64,000 nt of DNA from Varanus komodoensis. Taxonomy: Eukaryota; Chordata; Lepidosauria; Squamata; Varanidae. Location: NCBI RefSeq assembly GCF_004798865.1, contig NW_025335268.1:79510468-79574467 (forward strand), given 5' to 3'. The position numbers and the translations under genes are program-made. The notes under the pieces are model-generated. The model was given only the letters and a program-made list of their open reading frames with translations. It was not told the origin of the DNA and did not search any database. This document shows, one piece after another, positions 23,401 to 36,689 of the stretch. Every line of letters starts with the position of its first letter. The stretch's first letter is position 1.

Positions 23401-25254
23401 CTCCCAGTTATCCCTTCTAGCAACCAATCCATCGCAGGTCACATCCACATGTGGCTGTCCATCCCACCTCACCAGGATGTGGAAGACTGACCAGCTGACC
23501 TATGTGCCTGCCGTCTCGGTCTGCTATCCAAGTGCCTAGCTGATGGGCTATTTCAAGGCCAAACTCTTCCCTCTGGTTGGTCTTTATCTTTTAATCAGAC
23601 TAGTTCAGGAGAGCCCTTCAGATAGAGGATGACTTCAGATAAATGATAACAATGGCCACCCAATCCCCAAAATACAACTGAAGCCATCCACAGAAATTCT
23701 GGTGGTGAAAACATTCTATACCCCTTATTTCTATTGCCATTTAGTCAAATATACATCTCATTCACCCAGATCATTACAACCTTGCTCTGATTTGTTAAAG
23801 AAAGGGCCTGATGACACCTGACATTAACTGTGTGATTACCAAAGTGCTTCTTCCCTCTGACTGATTGTCTGACTTCGCTCTTGTTCCTCTCTGCTATCTT
23901 TCTTTTGCATTCTGCTTTGCTATTTAAGCAAGAAGCCTTCATGTTTGTGTTTTGCCACTAACACACATTCTAGAGCACAAATTAGCCCATGGACCATTTC
24001 GGTTTGCATCATTCACCATTCCAGCACTCAGGTGTAGGTGGAAAAAACAGTTTATTTTAGCAAATTAAGGGATTTACTTTTATTTCCACAAAAAGGGGGA
24101 TCCTTTTTAAAGCATGTTGAAGTTTCAGTGAAGCAGTAGATAGAACTTCTGCCACCTGTAAATAGCATCAGCGCTTTTACATAAAATTATGAGCCCTCCC
24201 CACTTTAATACATGGAAAACCAGCCATTCACATCCACTCTATTCACAAGGATACCACCAAACATGTTATTTTGCCATTTATAATTGGACATTTTATGTAT
24301 CAGCATGCCACAATTAATGTATGAATCAGCGCTTATTAAGCCCATGCACAATTGCTTTTAAAAACATGAACATACTTATAAAAATTAGGTCATAAATCTA
24401 AAACCTAAGTTATCTCATCTAGCAGGCATACCTAATCATTAGTAGGTCCTTTGAGTTCAGTGGGTCTTACCCCTTAGCAAGTGAGCATAGAAACTCTACC
24501 CCAATTCAACATAGATACATTTAAATAATAGAACTAGTTAGTCATGGCTTAAGTCCCACTGATCCCAATGAGACTGTGCAACTAATTTAGTTTGGATCCA
24601 ACCCAGTCTGCTCTGTCAGGTATCTTAAGTTTATTCTGTTAATATGTGCCTGACCTTTTCTATTAGAAGAAATTTATGTTATCTAGACTTAAGAATTATT
24701 TCACTCTGTGAAATAATATTGAGGATTTCCCATTTATTCTATACTTTTTTTATCAGACAGACCTTTCCCTGTTCTTCAAGCTACCCCCACAAAAATCAGG
24801 CAAGTAAGATTTATTCCAGCACCAGATATTCTAGAATTAAATGTCTGGCAGCCAGATTCTCCAAGAGTGATTGGAACTGATTTATCTCTTGCCTGATGTG
24901 TCTTAACAAGGCACTTCAAGACACTGCATGCTCAATGTTGTTTTGCCTCTGAGAAACTCTAGCCATCTGCAAGTTTTTTGTAATGTGAAGTATTAGCAGG
25001 CTGCTCCTTAGACAACCATTACTTTGCAGATGGTGGTGTCTTTGACAGCAAAAAAGATGCATATTGAAAATCCCCAAATATATCAGTATCAAAGCATTAA
25101 AAGCTGTATGAGAACATTTCTTCCATCCTTTTCCCTGTGGCTATGTACTAACATTTGGTCAAATGTGTTTTGCTTTTCCTCTCTTTTCCCAATGCAAGGC
25201 TTGTACACTTTCTTTAATTCTGCCATAAATTTTCATGGTGCTCTTCTTATAAAT
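23401..25254. other. Unassigned non-coding DNA
   Basis: No gene is seen. At 24440-24600 weak pieces of the palindromic repeat family (GTGGGTCTTACCCC, TAAGTCCCACTGATCCCAAT) occur. Confidence 0.4.
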
Positions 25255-25400
25255 GTAAGGCAGGAACGGGGAATGTCAGGCCCGTAGGCTAAATCCAGCC
25301 CTTCTGGGTGACAAATCTGGTTGGACTGTCCTGAGACTTTAATGTTTAGATGGGGGTCCAAAAGTTTTCAATAAATAAATGTAGCCCTTCAGGGTTGCTC
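25255..25400 (+). repeat. Possible hAT-type short repeat
   Basis: GGCAGGAACGGGGAATGTCA, then GGCCCGTAGGCTAAATCCAG, then CCCTTCTGGGTGACAAATC resembles the left end of common hAT-type non-autonomous elements (CAGGGRTGGGGAACGTCAGG, then CCCG and GGCCAAAT). No right end or target duplication was found. Confidence 0.33.
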
Positions 25401-26189
25401 AGATAGCCATTCCTCCCTCTCCCAAACATCAATCATTTGGAGTCTCCCACTTTCGTGAGCATTTTCCCCTATTCTAAAAGGTTGAACTATCTCTCCTAAG
25501 GATCAGTTACTGGCAGTAAGAAAGTGTATCATTTCAGGCCGTGGGTTCAGAGGATGTTCTGCAATGGAGCCCTGGGGTGCAGAGTTCTTCTATAGTCCAA
25601 TATTAAGCAAGGCTTAGGTAAGGTCAGGATCCTCAGGAGTGGAACAGCAAGCACCACAGAAAGTTCCAGGTAATGCTGGAGCTGGAGGCCAGGCAGGGTT
25701 GTCTGCATGTTGCTGTAGCAGCAATAAGCAGTTCAAAGCAGAGCCTCAAGTAGAAGATTGCCTGCATTTCGACCGATTGGCTCCACCTCTGTACTGGTTG
25801 AGGCTCCCTATTATACTGCTTGCCTCAATCTCCATTAAATTACTGTATGTCTCTAGAAACTCATTTCCGGGCAAGACTTGGCTTGCAGCTGACGAGAGAT
25901 AAATAACAGAGTCTTGAGGCACCTTGAGCATTTCTTGCTAGATAGTACCCTCCAAAGGAAGAAACAACCTATATTATCCAATAGTCAAAGTATTCTGGGT
26001 ATTTTGCAAAAATCAAAACCCTAAAATACAACATATATTGTATTTATGTGCATCATATAAAGCATTTTTTGCAAAATCAACAATAAAAATCCCAGGACCC
26101 ACTAAAATACCTGAAAGTATTATTTATAAATGTGTATAAAAGCCACCTATTAGCCATCATGCTGTCTGGGCAGAAGTAGAAGGAAGTCT

Positions 26190-27180
26190 GGATCTGAGAA
26201 CACGGGAGCATAAGGAATGCCCTGCTGGGTCAGACCAATGGTCCATCTAGCCCGGCAATCTGTTCGCACAGCGGCACAGCATCCCACAAGCAGGTCGTGA
26301 GTGCAACTGGGCCTCCCATGCAAGTTCTCCAGTGGGTGGTGAACACAGGCCACTACTTTGTCCACTACTGGAAACAGTGTATCATTATCAAGACTTATAA
26401 AAGACCGGTAAGCTTCTCCTCCATGCATGTGTCCCAGCAACCTCCAAAGCCATCCAAATTGGCAGTGGTTCCATAGCCTAACTCTGCACCATGTGAAGAA
26501 GTACTTTCCTGAGCCTCCTACCAATCAGCTGCATGGGATGACCCCACTGGGTCTTAGTATTATGGGAGAAGGAGTTCCCTCCCTACTCTACTCTCTCAGC
26601 TCCCTCCCTCTCTACTCTCTCAGCACACACATTATTTGAGTACTTCTCTTATGTCTCCGTTTTCCAAAGCACACATCCCAGCTGTTTAGTCATAGAGGAG
26701 TTGCTCCAAACCCTTGATCATTTTAATTGCCATTTTCTGCACTTTTCCAAATGCGCAATATCATTTTTAGGTGCAGCAGCCAGTCTTGTATACAATATTC
26801 TAAGAGCATTCTTACCATAGCTTTGCATAAGGACGGTATGGCACTGGCAGTTTTATTTTCAATGCCTTCCCTAAATTGTACCTTATGAGGAGTTTGCCTT
26901 TTTCAGAGCAGCCTTACTCTGGGTCAATATTTTCTTCAATCTGTCTACCATGACCCCAAGATCCCGTTTGTGGCCAGGCACCTTCAGTTTACATCTCATT
27001 GGCTTGTACCTGACAGCAAAAGGGGGACAACGTTGGTGCTCCTTGGAGGAGAGTGTTCTGTGATGGGAGTGGGAAAGCACCAAGAGAAGGTCCTATAATT
27101 GTTGCCCTCCTCTGAATTTCCCTTGAAGAAGAAGTTGGAGAAGGTCTTCAGACGATCATGCTGATCAGACCAGTATACAA
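26190..27180 (-). mobile_element. CR1 LINE, 3' third (ORF2 end, 3' UTR and tail)
   Basis: Reading the minus strand from about 27180 down, there is a decayed ORF2 end (GHKRDLGVMVDRLKKILTQ in the open frame 26883-27083, compare EKDLGVLVDNKL), a long 3' untranslated part and a CR1 end near 26230 (GGGCTAGATGGACCATTGGT), then a CTTATGCTCCCG-like tail. The 3' part includes ACCTGCTTGTGGGATGCTGT and a stretch that common reptile CR1 copies share. A local CT-rich duplication lies at 26575-26625. This is a 5'-truncated, dead copy. Confidence 0.68.
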
Positions 27181-29039
27181 CACATAGTACACCATGTAAA
27201 CAAACAGTAGCAACTAGCTCCAAATAATTTTTAACACACTCTTGTTGTCCTTCCTCAGCAAATATCTAGGGGAAAATGACTTAAGTTTGTAGAAAAAAGT
27301 ATGAGAAAAAGTCAAATTGCATATGGATGTAAGGATTTCAGGAAAGATGTTCAAAATATGCACACATCTTTACAGGAAAATCTAATAGCTAAACTAGACA
27401 TAACTGAGCAGAAGTTTTGTTTCACACCAAACTCTTGATATCTGCCACATGCCAATAGAACTGACATCTGACAATAACATCCTCTCATAAAGCTTTCAAC
27501 AAAAGATGCCCCAGTCTGCGAATCACAGATCTTTCCAGGTCAACACAACATCTGGCACATCTATAGTGCAACTCTGTATATGTTCCCATTAAGTTCAATG
27601 GAATTTATTCCCATGCAACTGTGCAGCTATGATTGCAGGCCAAGGAAAAGGGTTTTTTAAAGCCATTATTAACTTCAATTTATGATTTCTGCACAAAACC
27701 ATTTCAATTTAGGGGCAATGGACAAAGTTTAAAGGAAAATAAGATTAAATTCCATAATGCTGCTCACACCAAAGTATATAAACATGCCTTAGGGCTTTCT
27801 GTAATAATTTGCATCCTTCTGCTCCAGTAAATGCAGTCTTCCCTTTTCTGTTTTTTGGTTTATGAGAAACAGTTGGATCAAATGAAAAAACAAAACACAA
27901 AAGACTGTTGTTTAGCATACATGTAGCAGTATTTTAAAAATTGGTCAGCTATTTTTTCCACAAGGCAAGAGAAGAGAAATTATATCAAATGCTTTCCACT
28001 TTTCTCTGTGCATGTCTTTGAACTCCTCATTTTAAAATTGCATGACCAAAATGGCCACAGCAGCTGGGAATTATGAAAGTTGCAGCCTAACATATTGAGA
28101 GAATTCCAGGTCGAGGGGAGCTAAGACTATATGCTTCCCTTGACTGAAATCCTGCCATTTGTGTGGCAGGCTTGGGTCTAGGAAACTGAGGGGGTCACAC
28201 TTCTGTTCTACCTGTACATATTGTACCAATTTTATGTCCATTCCAATCTACTGTAGTCTAGATATTCTGCACACACTGGTTGGGTTCAGATCACCCAAGA
28301 ACCCACACAATAACCCACAGTTCAACAACAGTCCACACTTGTCCCTTGAATGTGGCTTAACTTGTTTTATGATACGTTTATATTTATGGCTGGAATAAAA
28401 TATTCTGATAGCACATAACTGACTTTCTTCTTTCATCATAGTAACAATATCTATGAGGATATCTGTGCATGCTCCCAAATGATCTCAGTTTCTTTATCAG
28501 GATTTCACCCAATGAATTGTGCATATTTCTAAGCCAGAATTGGGTGGGTGTGATCCCCAAAGTGTGAATGTGTAGCAACTCCTTCAGAGCCAGTGAGCAG
28601 AAACTGCAGGTTGATCAGAACTTCTCCATCCAAGCTCTAAGCCTGCTGTCCAGAATACATAGCTGTACAGATACACTCATCAGAACTGTGTGTGTGCTGT
28701 TCAACAGAGAACAAAACCATAATGGCTCACACATGATGTATTTATTAATTGATTTATAATATGTGTATCTATTGCTGTCAGGATCCTCCTTCCTTTTCAC
28801 CACATCCACAGCTGCCGCCTCACTGATATTGCCAAACTCTGAGTTCATATAGCACATACCCTGAGTCTTGTTATATTCAACAACATCTAAGGAATTGGTT
28901 GAAGAAGGCATGGCCGATACACTGGCTGGATGCACAGGTCATGCTAAACAACCCTCCATGGTTTCCACAGTGCATACTTTTGTTTTATTTTGACTGATAT
29001 ACCCTTCTCACTCAGTCCTTCTGTTGTTGGCACACATCA
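27181..29039. other. Unassigned DNA with short palindromic repeat pieces
   Basis: At 27545-27632 GTGCAACTCTGTATATGTTC and CCATTAAGTTCAATGGAATT match the palindromic family at 19111-19200. At 28279-28380 GGGTTCAGATCACCCAAGAA and ACAATAACCCACAGTTCAAC recall the 13449-13700 type. No gene is seen. Confidence 0.4.
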
Positions 29040-31165
29040 TATCAGATGAAAGGCCACGCTCTTGATCTGGTTTTCTTGACAGAACAGGGAGAATGTGGTT
29101 TGGATGTGGAAAGGATAACATTAACCCCATTGTCATGGTCAGGCCACTTCCTGGTGAAGTTTAGACTTTTGGCCCCTTTCTCCCTCTGCAATGGTGGGGG
29201 AGCTATTAGGATGGTCCCCCCACCCCCTTGGAGACTGATGGTTTTGAATGGATTCCATAGGACTCTGGGGGAATATCCAGGTGATATGGCAGGCGCTTCT
29301 GTTGAAGTTCAAGTCACACTGTGGAACAGTGGGATGACTTGGACAGTTGATGGAGACTGCCTTGGTCACCCTGTATGGTGACCTTTGCTGGGAGAGGGAT
29401 GGGAAGTGTGACCTGTTGGTTCTCATGGACTTTTCAGTAGCTTTTGTCATCATTAAGCATGGTGTCCTCCTGGACAGTCTGGCTTATATGGGAGTGGTGT
29501 GGTGGTTCCACTCCTTTCTGGCCAGCCATGTTGTCAAGACCCAAGGCAGCTTCTGGTCTCCCTCTGCTGGCCAAGGTCCAGTGGAGCAGTTCTGGTAGTT
29601 GCAGGATTCTGGCTTCAGTCCACTGCAGCTGCCAGGGCTCTCATGAGTTCCACCTGGGTAGCCCTGGGGAAGAGCTATATAAGAACCAGCTCTTCCCCTC
29701 AGAAGTTGCCTTGGCAACAAAGGTCTTTTCTTGTTGGCAAAGCCCTTCCTGGTCTGTTAGGCCTGTGTCCTGCCTGCACCTCTTCTTTCCCTGACTGGTC
29801 TGCCTTCCTTGGTTCTCCAACCCTTGGCTTGCTTTGGACCATGCTATCCATCTCTATGGACTTGCCTAGTATATTGACCTCTGGCTTGACCTTGGACTGT
29901 GTACTGGACTTGCTCTTGCCAAGCCCTGTTTGCCTGGGTTCCAGTGCCTTTGCCCTGTTAGCTGCCCTCGCCCTGGATGCTGACACATGTCTAGTAGGTG
30001 ATGCTGGGGATAGTTGCTCTGTCCCATGGTGAATATGCCATGGGCTCTATGCTGTTCAACATTTACATGAAACTGCTGGGAGAGATCATCAGGAGGTGTC
30101 ACCAATATACTGACGTTACCCAGCTCGCTCTCTCATTCACTTCTAATTGAGGTGAGCCTGTCTCTGTCCTGAACCTGTGCCTGGGCTCAATAATAAACTA
30201 GAGGAGGGTCGATAAACTGAAACTCAATCCAGGTAAGTTAAGAAGTACTGTTAATAAGAGATACATCTGGCAGTTTGGATGGCCATTACCCTGTCATGGA
30301 CAAGCTTATGCTGTAATGGATGGGCTTAAAAGACAGGCTTCGCAGCTTGGGGGTGATCCTGGACCCAGAGCTATCTTTGGAAGTTTAGGTAAAGTCATAG
30401 ATCATGAGCGCCTGCCTTCAGCTGCAACAAATTTATCAACTTTGTCCCTACCTGGGCAAGCAAAGCCTCCTTACAATTATGCATGTACAGGTTAGGTTAC
30501 TGTAATGTGCTCTATGTGGGACAGCCTTTGAAGACAGCCTGGTGAATTCAACAGGTTCAGAATTGGGCCTCATGTTTGACAACCGGTACCACCTTGTGGG
30601 CCCATTTTACACCAGTTCTTTTCAATCTACATTGGTTACCAGTTGTAACACAGATTCAATTCTAAGTGTTTGTTTTCATATATAAGGGTCTAAACAGCTT
30701 AGCACCTGGCTACCTAAAGGACCACCTTCTCCTGCATATACCTCCTGACCACTAAGATCTGGGCAGGAGGTCCTTCTAAAGAAACCATCCCTCAAAGAGG
30801 TTAGAAGGGTGGCAAATAGAAGAAAGACCCTCACAGTGGCTGTCCCCCACTTAATTTGTCTGGCCCCGTCACTGAATGAGCTCTTTACTGCCAGGCAAGA
30901 ACATTTCTGTTTTCTAGGTGTTTTAATCAATAAATGTTTAACAGTTTTAATGTTTATATTAACCATCCATTCTGGTTCTCCTCCACTGGCTTTAGTATTG
31001 ACCTATTTATTGTTGCTGTGGTATTAAGTATTTAATACTTTTATTGTATTGAATTGTTTATTTTTTAATTATTTGTGTTATTTTTAAATATTGTAAGCCT
31101 CTCAGAGAGTCCATTGGAGTAGGGGACAGCATATAAATGCAAACATTAATTAATAAGATAACTAG
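29040..31165 (+). mobile_element. L2-type LINE, 3' half, interrupted by a solo LTR
   Basis: The element encodes a non-LTR reverse transcriptase in broken frames. In order these are a linker with HALDLVFLTEQGE at 29052-29090, a FHRTLGEYPGDMAGA block near 29250-29290, RT motif A as LVLMDFSVAFVIIKHGVLLD near 29418-29478, a MLFNIYMKLLGEIIRRCHQY block with the YADD position decayed near 30050-30110, KLKLNPGKL near 30211-30237, and NLHWLPVVTQIQF near 30627-30665. A 3' UTR of about 250 bases ends in an ATTAATTAATAAG tail at 31165. The order and wording fit the L2 clade. Many stops and frame changes show it is dead. The sequence at 29532-29985 is a later insertion (separate entry). Confidence 0.75.
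29532..29985 (+). mobile_element. Solo LTR inserted in the L2-type LINE
   Basis: The 454-bp block begins TGTCAAGACC and ends GATGCTGACA, so it has the TGT...ACA ends of LTRs. It is flanked on both sides by the identical 5-bp word CATGT (29527-29531 and 29986-29990). The L2 reverse-transcriptase reading breaks at its left edge and resumes at its right edge. A CTATATAAGA TATA box lies at about 29675, placing transcription start on the plus strand. No internal genes are present, so it is a solo LTR left by recombination. ERV and Gypsy origin cannot be told apart from the LTR alone. Confidence 0.8.
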
Positions 31166-33864
31166 AATATGTTAAAATAATTATTACTATATTTTATGCA
31201 TTTTTTCAATGGGTTAAAACAGGGGCTCCAAGTCTGGATTATATAAAATATTACCACAGGTTTTTTTTCTGATTGCAGAACAAGATAATTCTTGATCAGA
31301 AATCCCATGGACGTCCAGTGATTTCTGACCTGTCTTCCTTTGAAACTTGGACCTCAAACATGTGGTTACTTGTTATGAATTTCTGGAATTGTTAGAATTC
31401 CAAGTTAAACACTAATGGGAGAGCCACATAAATATAACAATGTGAAGTTTATAGATTACATATGCTACCTTATGCCCTAACTTCGATTTAAGGCCTTTCT
31501 GACAAATCACAGTTCCTTGGATCTTTTTCTGTACAACTTTGTTTAGTTTTATGAGCATTTTCAGAAACCAAAATAAAAAATAAATCCTAGCTGACCTCAG
31601 TACTATGAACAATTGATTATGTGCTATGAGCCCTCGAATCTAGCTATTTCAAGAGATAAATTTCCAACAATTTCTAACTACTTCATCTGTTTGGGACATT
31701 TTCATTTAACCTTGGAAAAACAGCAAAATATATAATTTATGGATCAGCAGTTCTAAAAGAATTTAATCCTCACGGGCATGCAACATTAAACTTGTCCTTC
31801 AAACCTCTGTGATGGCTAAACACATAATTTGGAATGACATAACAAATACACAGACAACATGATGGGGAGAATGGGAAAAATAGCTTGGGCTAACATCAAA
31901 CATGCCACATGCGCCAGGCATTTTCAGAAGGATTTCCTGTATACTTAAAAGCCATGATGAATTGGCATGCCTTATATCTGGAACTTTTGACCCACGCAGA
32001 ATGCATAACAAAAGCAAAGGTTTGAACTCATTAAGTGAAAGGCCAGGTGTTTCCAAACAAAAAATTATCAGAGCTAGCTCATAAAATCTGAGTGTGCACC
32101 ATGAAAAGAAAGAAGTCTGTACATTAGCAAAGAAGCAACAAAAAATGTAAATTGAGTCAGAGTGAAACACATGGAAATATAATAGTTTCAATGGCAGTCT
32201 GATCTCATGGGTTGGTTTTTGCTCCAGTAGTACAAGCAATGATTTTTGCTGTTGTAGCTCAACCTAATCTGTGTCCAGCTGGCTATTTGCTTTGGCCAAG
32301 GCAGCACCACATCATCACCATGTTTGGGCCTGTAGCCAACACCTCTGTGGCCAGGGCCAGCATCCACCAGTGAGAAAAACCCTCTGCCATGCATGGTCTA
32401 GTGGGTTTAAATTAAGGGTAAACACATATTTATCCATTAGTTTTATTAGGCATAGTTTAAATAGGGTTCTGTTTCCATACAATGACAAATTTAAGTCCAT
32501 ATGGTTGTCAATCATGCCCTTAGAACTTTTCGATGCTTGCAGAATTGGGGAGCTGTAAGTTCAGAGCTAGCGAAAGACATTTTGCAGCCTGAAGTGAAGG
32601 ATCAATTAGTGCCCCCTCCTATTCCACATACAGAAGCTACATTTTGACTTCAACACTGGCAATGGAACATCATCCACTACCAGACCTTAAGGCAGCAGCT
32701 TGGGGAAAAAAGGGTCAACCACGCAGCAGATATTGCTCTGTTCTCAGCACATCACCACAGCTCCCCACGTCCAAGCATCTCTTGCCTGAGCCTGCTAACC
32801 TTCTCTGTCCAATGGGAGGGCCAGCCCCGCCATAGGGATCAGTTCTCCATCACGCTTAGCCCATAGTCTTATTGTCTACACCTTGTCCCTCCTTGAGTAT
32901 TTTAAAAATCTGAATGTTGCAGACGGCTATTAACTGGTGCTGCTTTACATTGTTTATTTTGCATATATTAAATGTTGTTTATGCCTATATTGATTCTTGA
33001 TTTGCACTGAAACATGTAGCTGCATGCATGCATACACACACGTTGCCAGAACAGAGCATGTCAGCAAAGCTCCCAGAAGGTTTCTCCTCAATCTTAGGGT
33101 TCTTTCAGGAGATACTCATGCTAGTTGCTGCTGCTGCTGCAGTTCATGCTGGAGCAACAGAACCATTGGCGGCACAGCAGCAGTGCAGCCCACTGCTCCA
33201 GGTTTCCTAAGGCAGCATTTTACTTCTGCCCTAACTACCACCGCTGTCACCATTCAGCTCATCCCAAACTTGGCTTCACTTGATGGGCCCTTTGGGGTTC
33301 TAGGAAAACAAAACAGGTCATACAAGCCTGAAAGCTCCCCATGCCTGGATTAGAAGACAGGCAGATCATTCTAGGTTTAACATGTTCTTTCAAATGTTTT
33401 TTTACATGTCATATCAATTCTTCCTGTGTTTATTCTGCCAGTACTCCTACTGAAGTCTGGTATTTTCTACCCATAGGCACTGCCTAGATTCTCCAGAGAG
33501 ACTCTGGAGGTGGTTCAGCAGACAGGTTTACATTTATCTGGTGCTTATGGGATTTTGATATACATCTTGCAATGATCATGAGAACAGGCTCTGTTTGGTC
33601 TAAAACACCTGTTCAGCTGAAGACGTTTGCCGTTTTGTGTCAATCTTGTTGCTTCCTTTCCTCTAAAGTACTTCTCTTTTATAATACAGTGACTGATCCC
33701 CCTTTTATACCTTTCCCAAGCACTGTACCTTTATGACATAAAAATCCCTTTCTCTCAGTACCGCAAAGTGTTTTCAAAGTTCCTTTCAGTTTTTGCCAGA
33801 CTGTCTGTTTTTGATTCAGAAAAATGTATGTGCGATTGCATGCAAGCCTACAGTTCATTATTGT

Positions 33865-33865
<1 letters not shown>
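31166..33865. other. Unassigned DNA
   Basis: No gene is seen. Within 32565-33235 the words ACATTTTGCAGCCTGAAGTG (left) and CCTAAGGCAGCATTTTAC (right) are partly mirror images. They recall a squamate repeat with a GCCGCCTGAGG motif, but target duplications are not visible. A (GCT)n word occurs near 33127-33141. Confidence 0.4.
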
Positions 33866-33907
<42 letters not shown>

Positions 33908-34007
33908 NNNNNNNNNNNNNNNNNNNNNNNNNNNNNNNNNNNNNNNNNNNNNNNNNNNNNNNNNNNNNNNNNNNNNNNNNNNNNNNNNNNNNNNNNNNNN
34001 NNNNNNN

Positions 34008-34048
<41 letters not shown>
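33866..34048. repeat. (GA)n microsatellite containing a 100-N assembly gap
   Basis: GA repeats run from 33866 to 33907 and from 34008 to 34048. The 100 N between them (33908-34007) is a placeholder of conventional size, so the true repeat length is unknown. Open frames reading Arg-Glu or Leu-Ser dipeptides across the gap are artefacts of the repeat. Confidence 0.97.
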
Positions 34049-34050
<2 letters not shown>

Positions 34051-36285
34051 CTGTCATTGGAAGAATGGCTGTCTCAGGAGTGGAAAAATCTAAAGAGAGA
34101 AGCCAGAATATGTTAGGCAGACACTTATTATTATTCTACCCTTTGGGAGCATAAAGTATCGTGATTCTAAAAGTTCCCATAGGAAATTGAGTGTATTCCT
34201 TTTAAAGGATAGAAGGAGAATCCTGCAGTTATGGATCTAGCTTTCTTGATCTAGCACAGATGCCCATGTAGAAACTGGCTTCTTCTGGCTTTAGCCAGTG
34301 AGGACAGGGATGACCAGCCTAATGAACTCTTGACAGGCTTTGACATACCTTCTCCCTTCCTGGAGGCAAAGGCTCTTGTACAGTAATTCCATGCAACTGG
34401 GCTGGACTGAGGCCAGAAGGGCTTCGCAAGTGATACTAGGAATGCTTTTTAGTTTGGAACACTTCACTAATGAATGTCGGTAAAGAGGGGAAAAAAGTGG
34501 AAGAAAGACATTTTAAAAAATTGAATGCTTTCATTCTGGCTAGGGTAGGCTCCATACTCTCATTACAAACAATAATAAAATATGCAGCTAGATCTCAGCC
34601 TAATGTCCTTTCCAGACAGGCTTTCACAGCAGTAACTTGAGCATCCTTCTTAGATCCAGAAGATTCATCTCTCCACTATCACAAATGATGCAGCTTTCTC
34701 CTTCGGTTGCCACAGTGTTCAGTTCTGAAAAAAGACCTTAAGAGTTTTGATGCATCAAACCAAATATCAGTGTTGTTCAGTTCGTCACTTCCACCAGGAA
34801 GTGTTTAAGCAGGGCTCAAAGACAACCCCCAAGAACTGACATTCCAAAGTGCACTCCCTGTCAGAACCTGTGGGACTGCTGGAGTGGGACTTTGGGGCAG
34901 ATGTCCAGGGCCCCACAGCACAGCTGGCGTAAAAGAAGTACTATACATGACCAGTAAAAATGTTAAGTAAATTTAGTATAACAACCTAAAGGGGAGCCTC
35001 CAAGAAGGTGCTGCAGGTTTATGATGTCAAGAAGCTAAAACTACCTAAGTTCTCACTCCGATGAGTGCCAGCAGCTAGAGCGGTCCATTCCTGATTTGCA
35101 TTCCTTAATCCACTGCATTTACAGCAAGGTGCCTCTAAGCATGTTTTCCAAATCCATTGATTAAATCATAAAAGGAGCCCATCTACCCACGCACAGAGAA
35201 AGAGGCCATCAACTTTTGTGTACAAGTCATGCTCTGGGTTTGCCCCTCTCCGTTCAAGCACATTTGGGGACTTTCTAGGACATGTCTGTGCTGGATATGG
35301 CAAGATCATGCAATCACTCTCATGAAGAAGCACAGCTGTACTGCCCACTCTCCATGAGACTGCTCTGTGATTCTCAGCACTTCAACTAGTCCTCTTCCAC
35401 ATATTCCACTCAATGGCTGCATCCAGAGTACATTGACATAGAATCACAGGCTTTTTCTCTAACTGAGAGCAGCAGAGTCTTTCTCTTATTGTTCAGTCTG
35501 TGCATGTTTACTCTCATGTACATCCCACTGTGTTTGGTGGAATCTACTCCTAGGTAAGATCACAACTTTACACACACAAAGTGAACACTGAGTGTGTTTC
35601 AGCTATCAGATGTTTAAGAAACCAGACTCTGCTGCTTCAGGTGACATCATTTTCTATCCATGAATGTTCCATTGCAAACAAGAGATCTCTGCAACTTTGG
35701 TGAATTAATCATCTTTAAACCACTTCCAAACATAATGTTTATGCATGTTACCAAATAATGGCTCCTAAACCTCGGTAAGGGGATCCATATGCTGAAATGT
35801 GAAATGATGCTGCCATGTTCAGCAATCATGTCATTATTATTATTTTTAAAAGGTGCATTTGCAGTGCTGAGCCAATGTATTCACTTTTTTATTTCATTCC
35901 AAGTTGAGGCTACAAAAAGCAGGCTTTTAGCTATCACTGATTCATAACACTTGTCTTTAATCAAGATAAATTTGGTTCAGATTTAAAGAGCTTTCTAAGC
36001 ACTAGTGTATGTGAAGGATGTTCCTGGCTGTTTGCTAAGCAGGCACAACTAATTTATCATTGACATAATTCAGGAGAGTTGTAGTTTCATTCAGAGATCA
36101 TTTTGATTAAAGCTGTATTCTAGCACCTGCCATTCTGGAGGATCTCAACAAACAGTACCTCTTGGATGAAACCACACAAAGATATCTGTTCATTGAGCAT
36201 GTTTTTGTTTGTTCCTTTATCATTATATCAATTTATAGCCATTATATCCATTTGTACTTTTTTCTCTTGAAAGTAATTCAAAGTG
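34049..36285. other. Unassigned non-coding DNA
   Basis: No gene is seen. At 35500-35570 the words CATGTACATCCCACTGTGTT and TGGTGGAATCTACTCCTAGG fit the palindromic family of 19111-19200. Confidence 0.4.
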
Positions 36286-36425
36286 GCTTGCATTGTTCTC
36301 TTCTTCTCCATTGTATTCTCTCAACAGCCTTGTGAGGTAGCTTAGTATTGTACAAATGTAGATAAACTGATTTCCCTTTCGAACCAGTAATAGACATGAA
36401 GGGAAGAGAGTAATAGACCAAATCA
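36286..36425 (-). mobile_element. tRNA-derived SINE fragment, 3' part
   Basis: TATTCTCTCAACAGCCTTGT and GAGGTAGCTTAGTATTGTAC on the plus strand are the reverse complement of the SINE 3' core (ACAAGGCTGTTGAGAG). The head region near 36390 is too decayed to call. It lies next to the opposite-strand SINE at 36441. Confidence 0.42.
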
Positions 36426-36440
36426 AAGCAAAGTCAAAGC

Positions 36441-36660
36441 TAGCATGGTACCACGCTTAAACTGTGGAACTGGGATTCAGAAGATCCAAATTCTAGTCCT
36501 CACTCAGCCATGAAATTCCCTGGGTAACTTTGGACCAGTACAGATCCTTAGCCTAATTCATCTCAAAGGGTTGTTGTAAGGATAATACAAAGCCATGGGA
36601 TTCTTGCAAGAGGGGAAAATGATTTACTAATAGATTAATAAATGAAAATATGTTTCATTC
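36441..36660 (+). mobile_element. tRNA-derived MIR-like SINE
   Basis: The head TAGCATGGTACCACGCTTAA has the position of a tRNA A box, and AGATCCAAATTCTAGTCC is a decayed B box. The body reads TCAGCCATGAAATTCCCTGG, GTAACTTTGGACCAGTACAG and AAGGGTTGTTGTAAGGATAA, the order seen in common squamate SINEs. It ends in an AT-rich tail (ATAGATTAATAAATG). The RNA polymerase III boxes are degraded, so it is a fossil. Confidence 0.6.
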
Positions 36661-36689
36661 AGTCCAAAATTTTATATTGTGTGTTTTAA

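Noticed and set aside
29499-30032. Open frame of 177 residues on the plus strand
   Set aside because: It lies almost wholly inside the solo LTR and is a chance frame in CT-rich sequence.
33768-34154. Open frames with Arg-Glu or Leu-Ser dipeptide runs
   Set aside because: They are translations of the GA microsatellite across the N gap.
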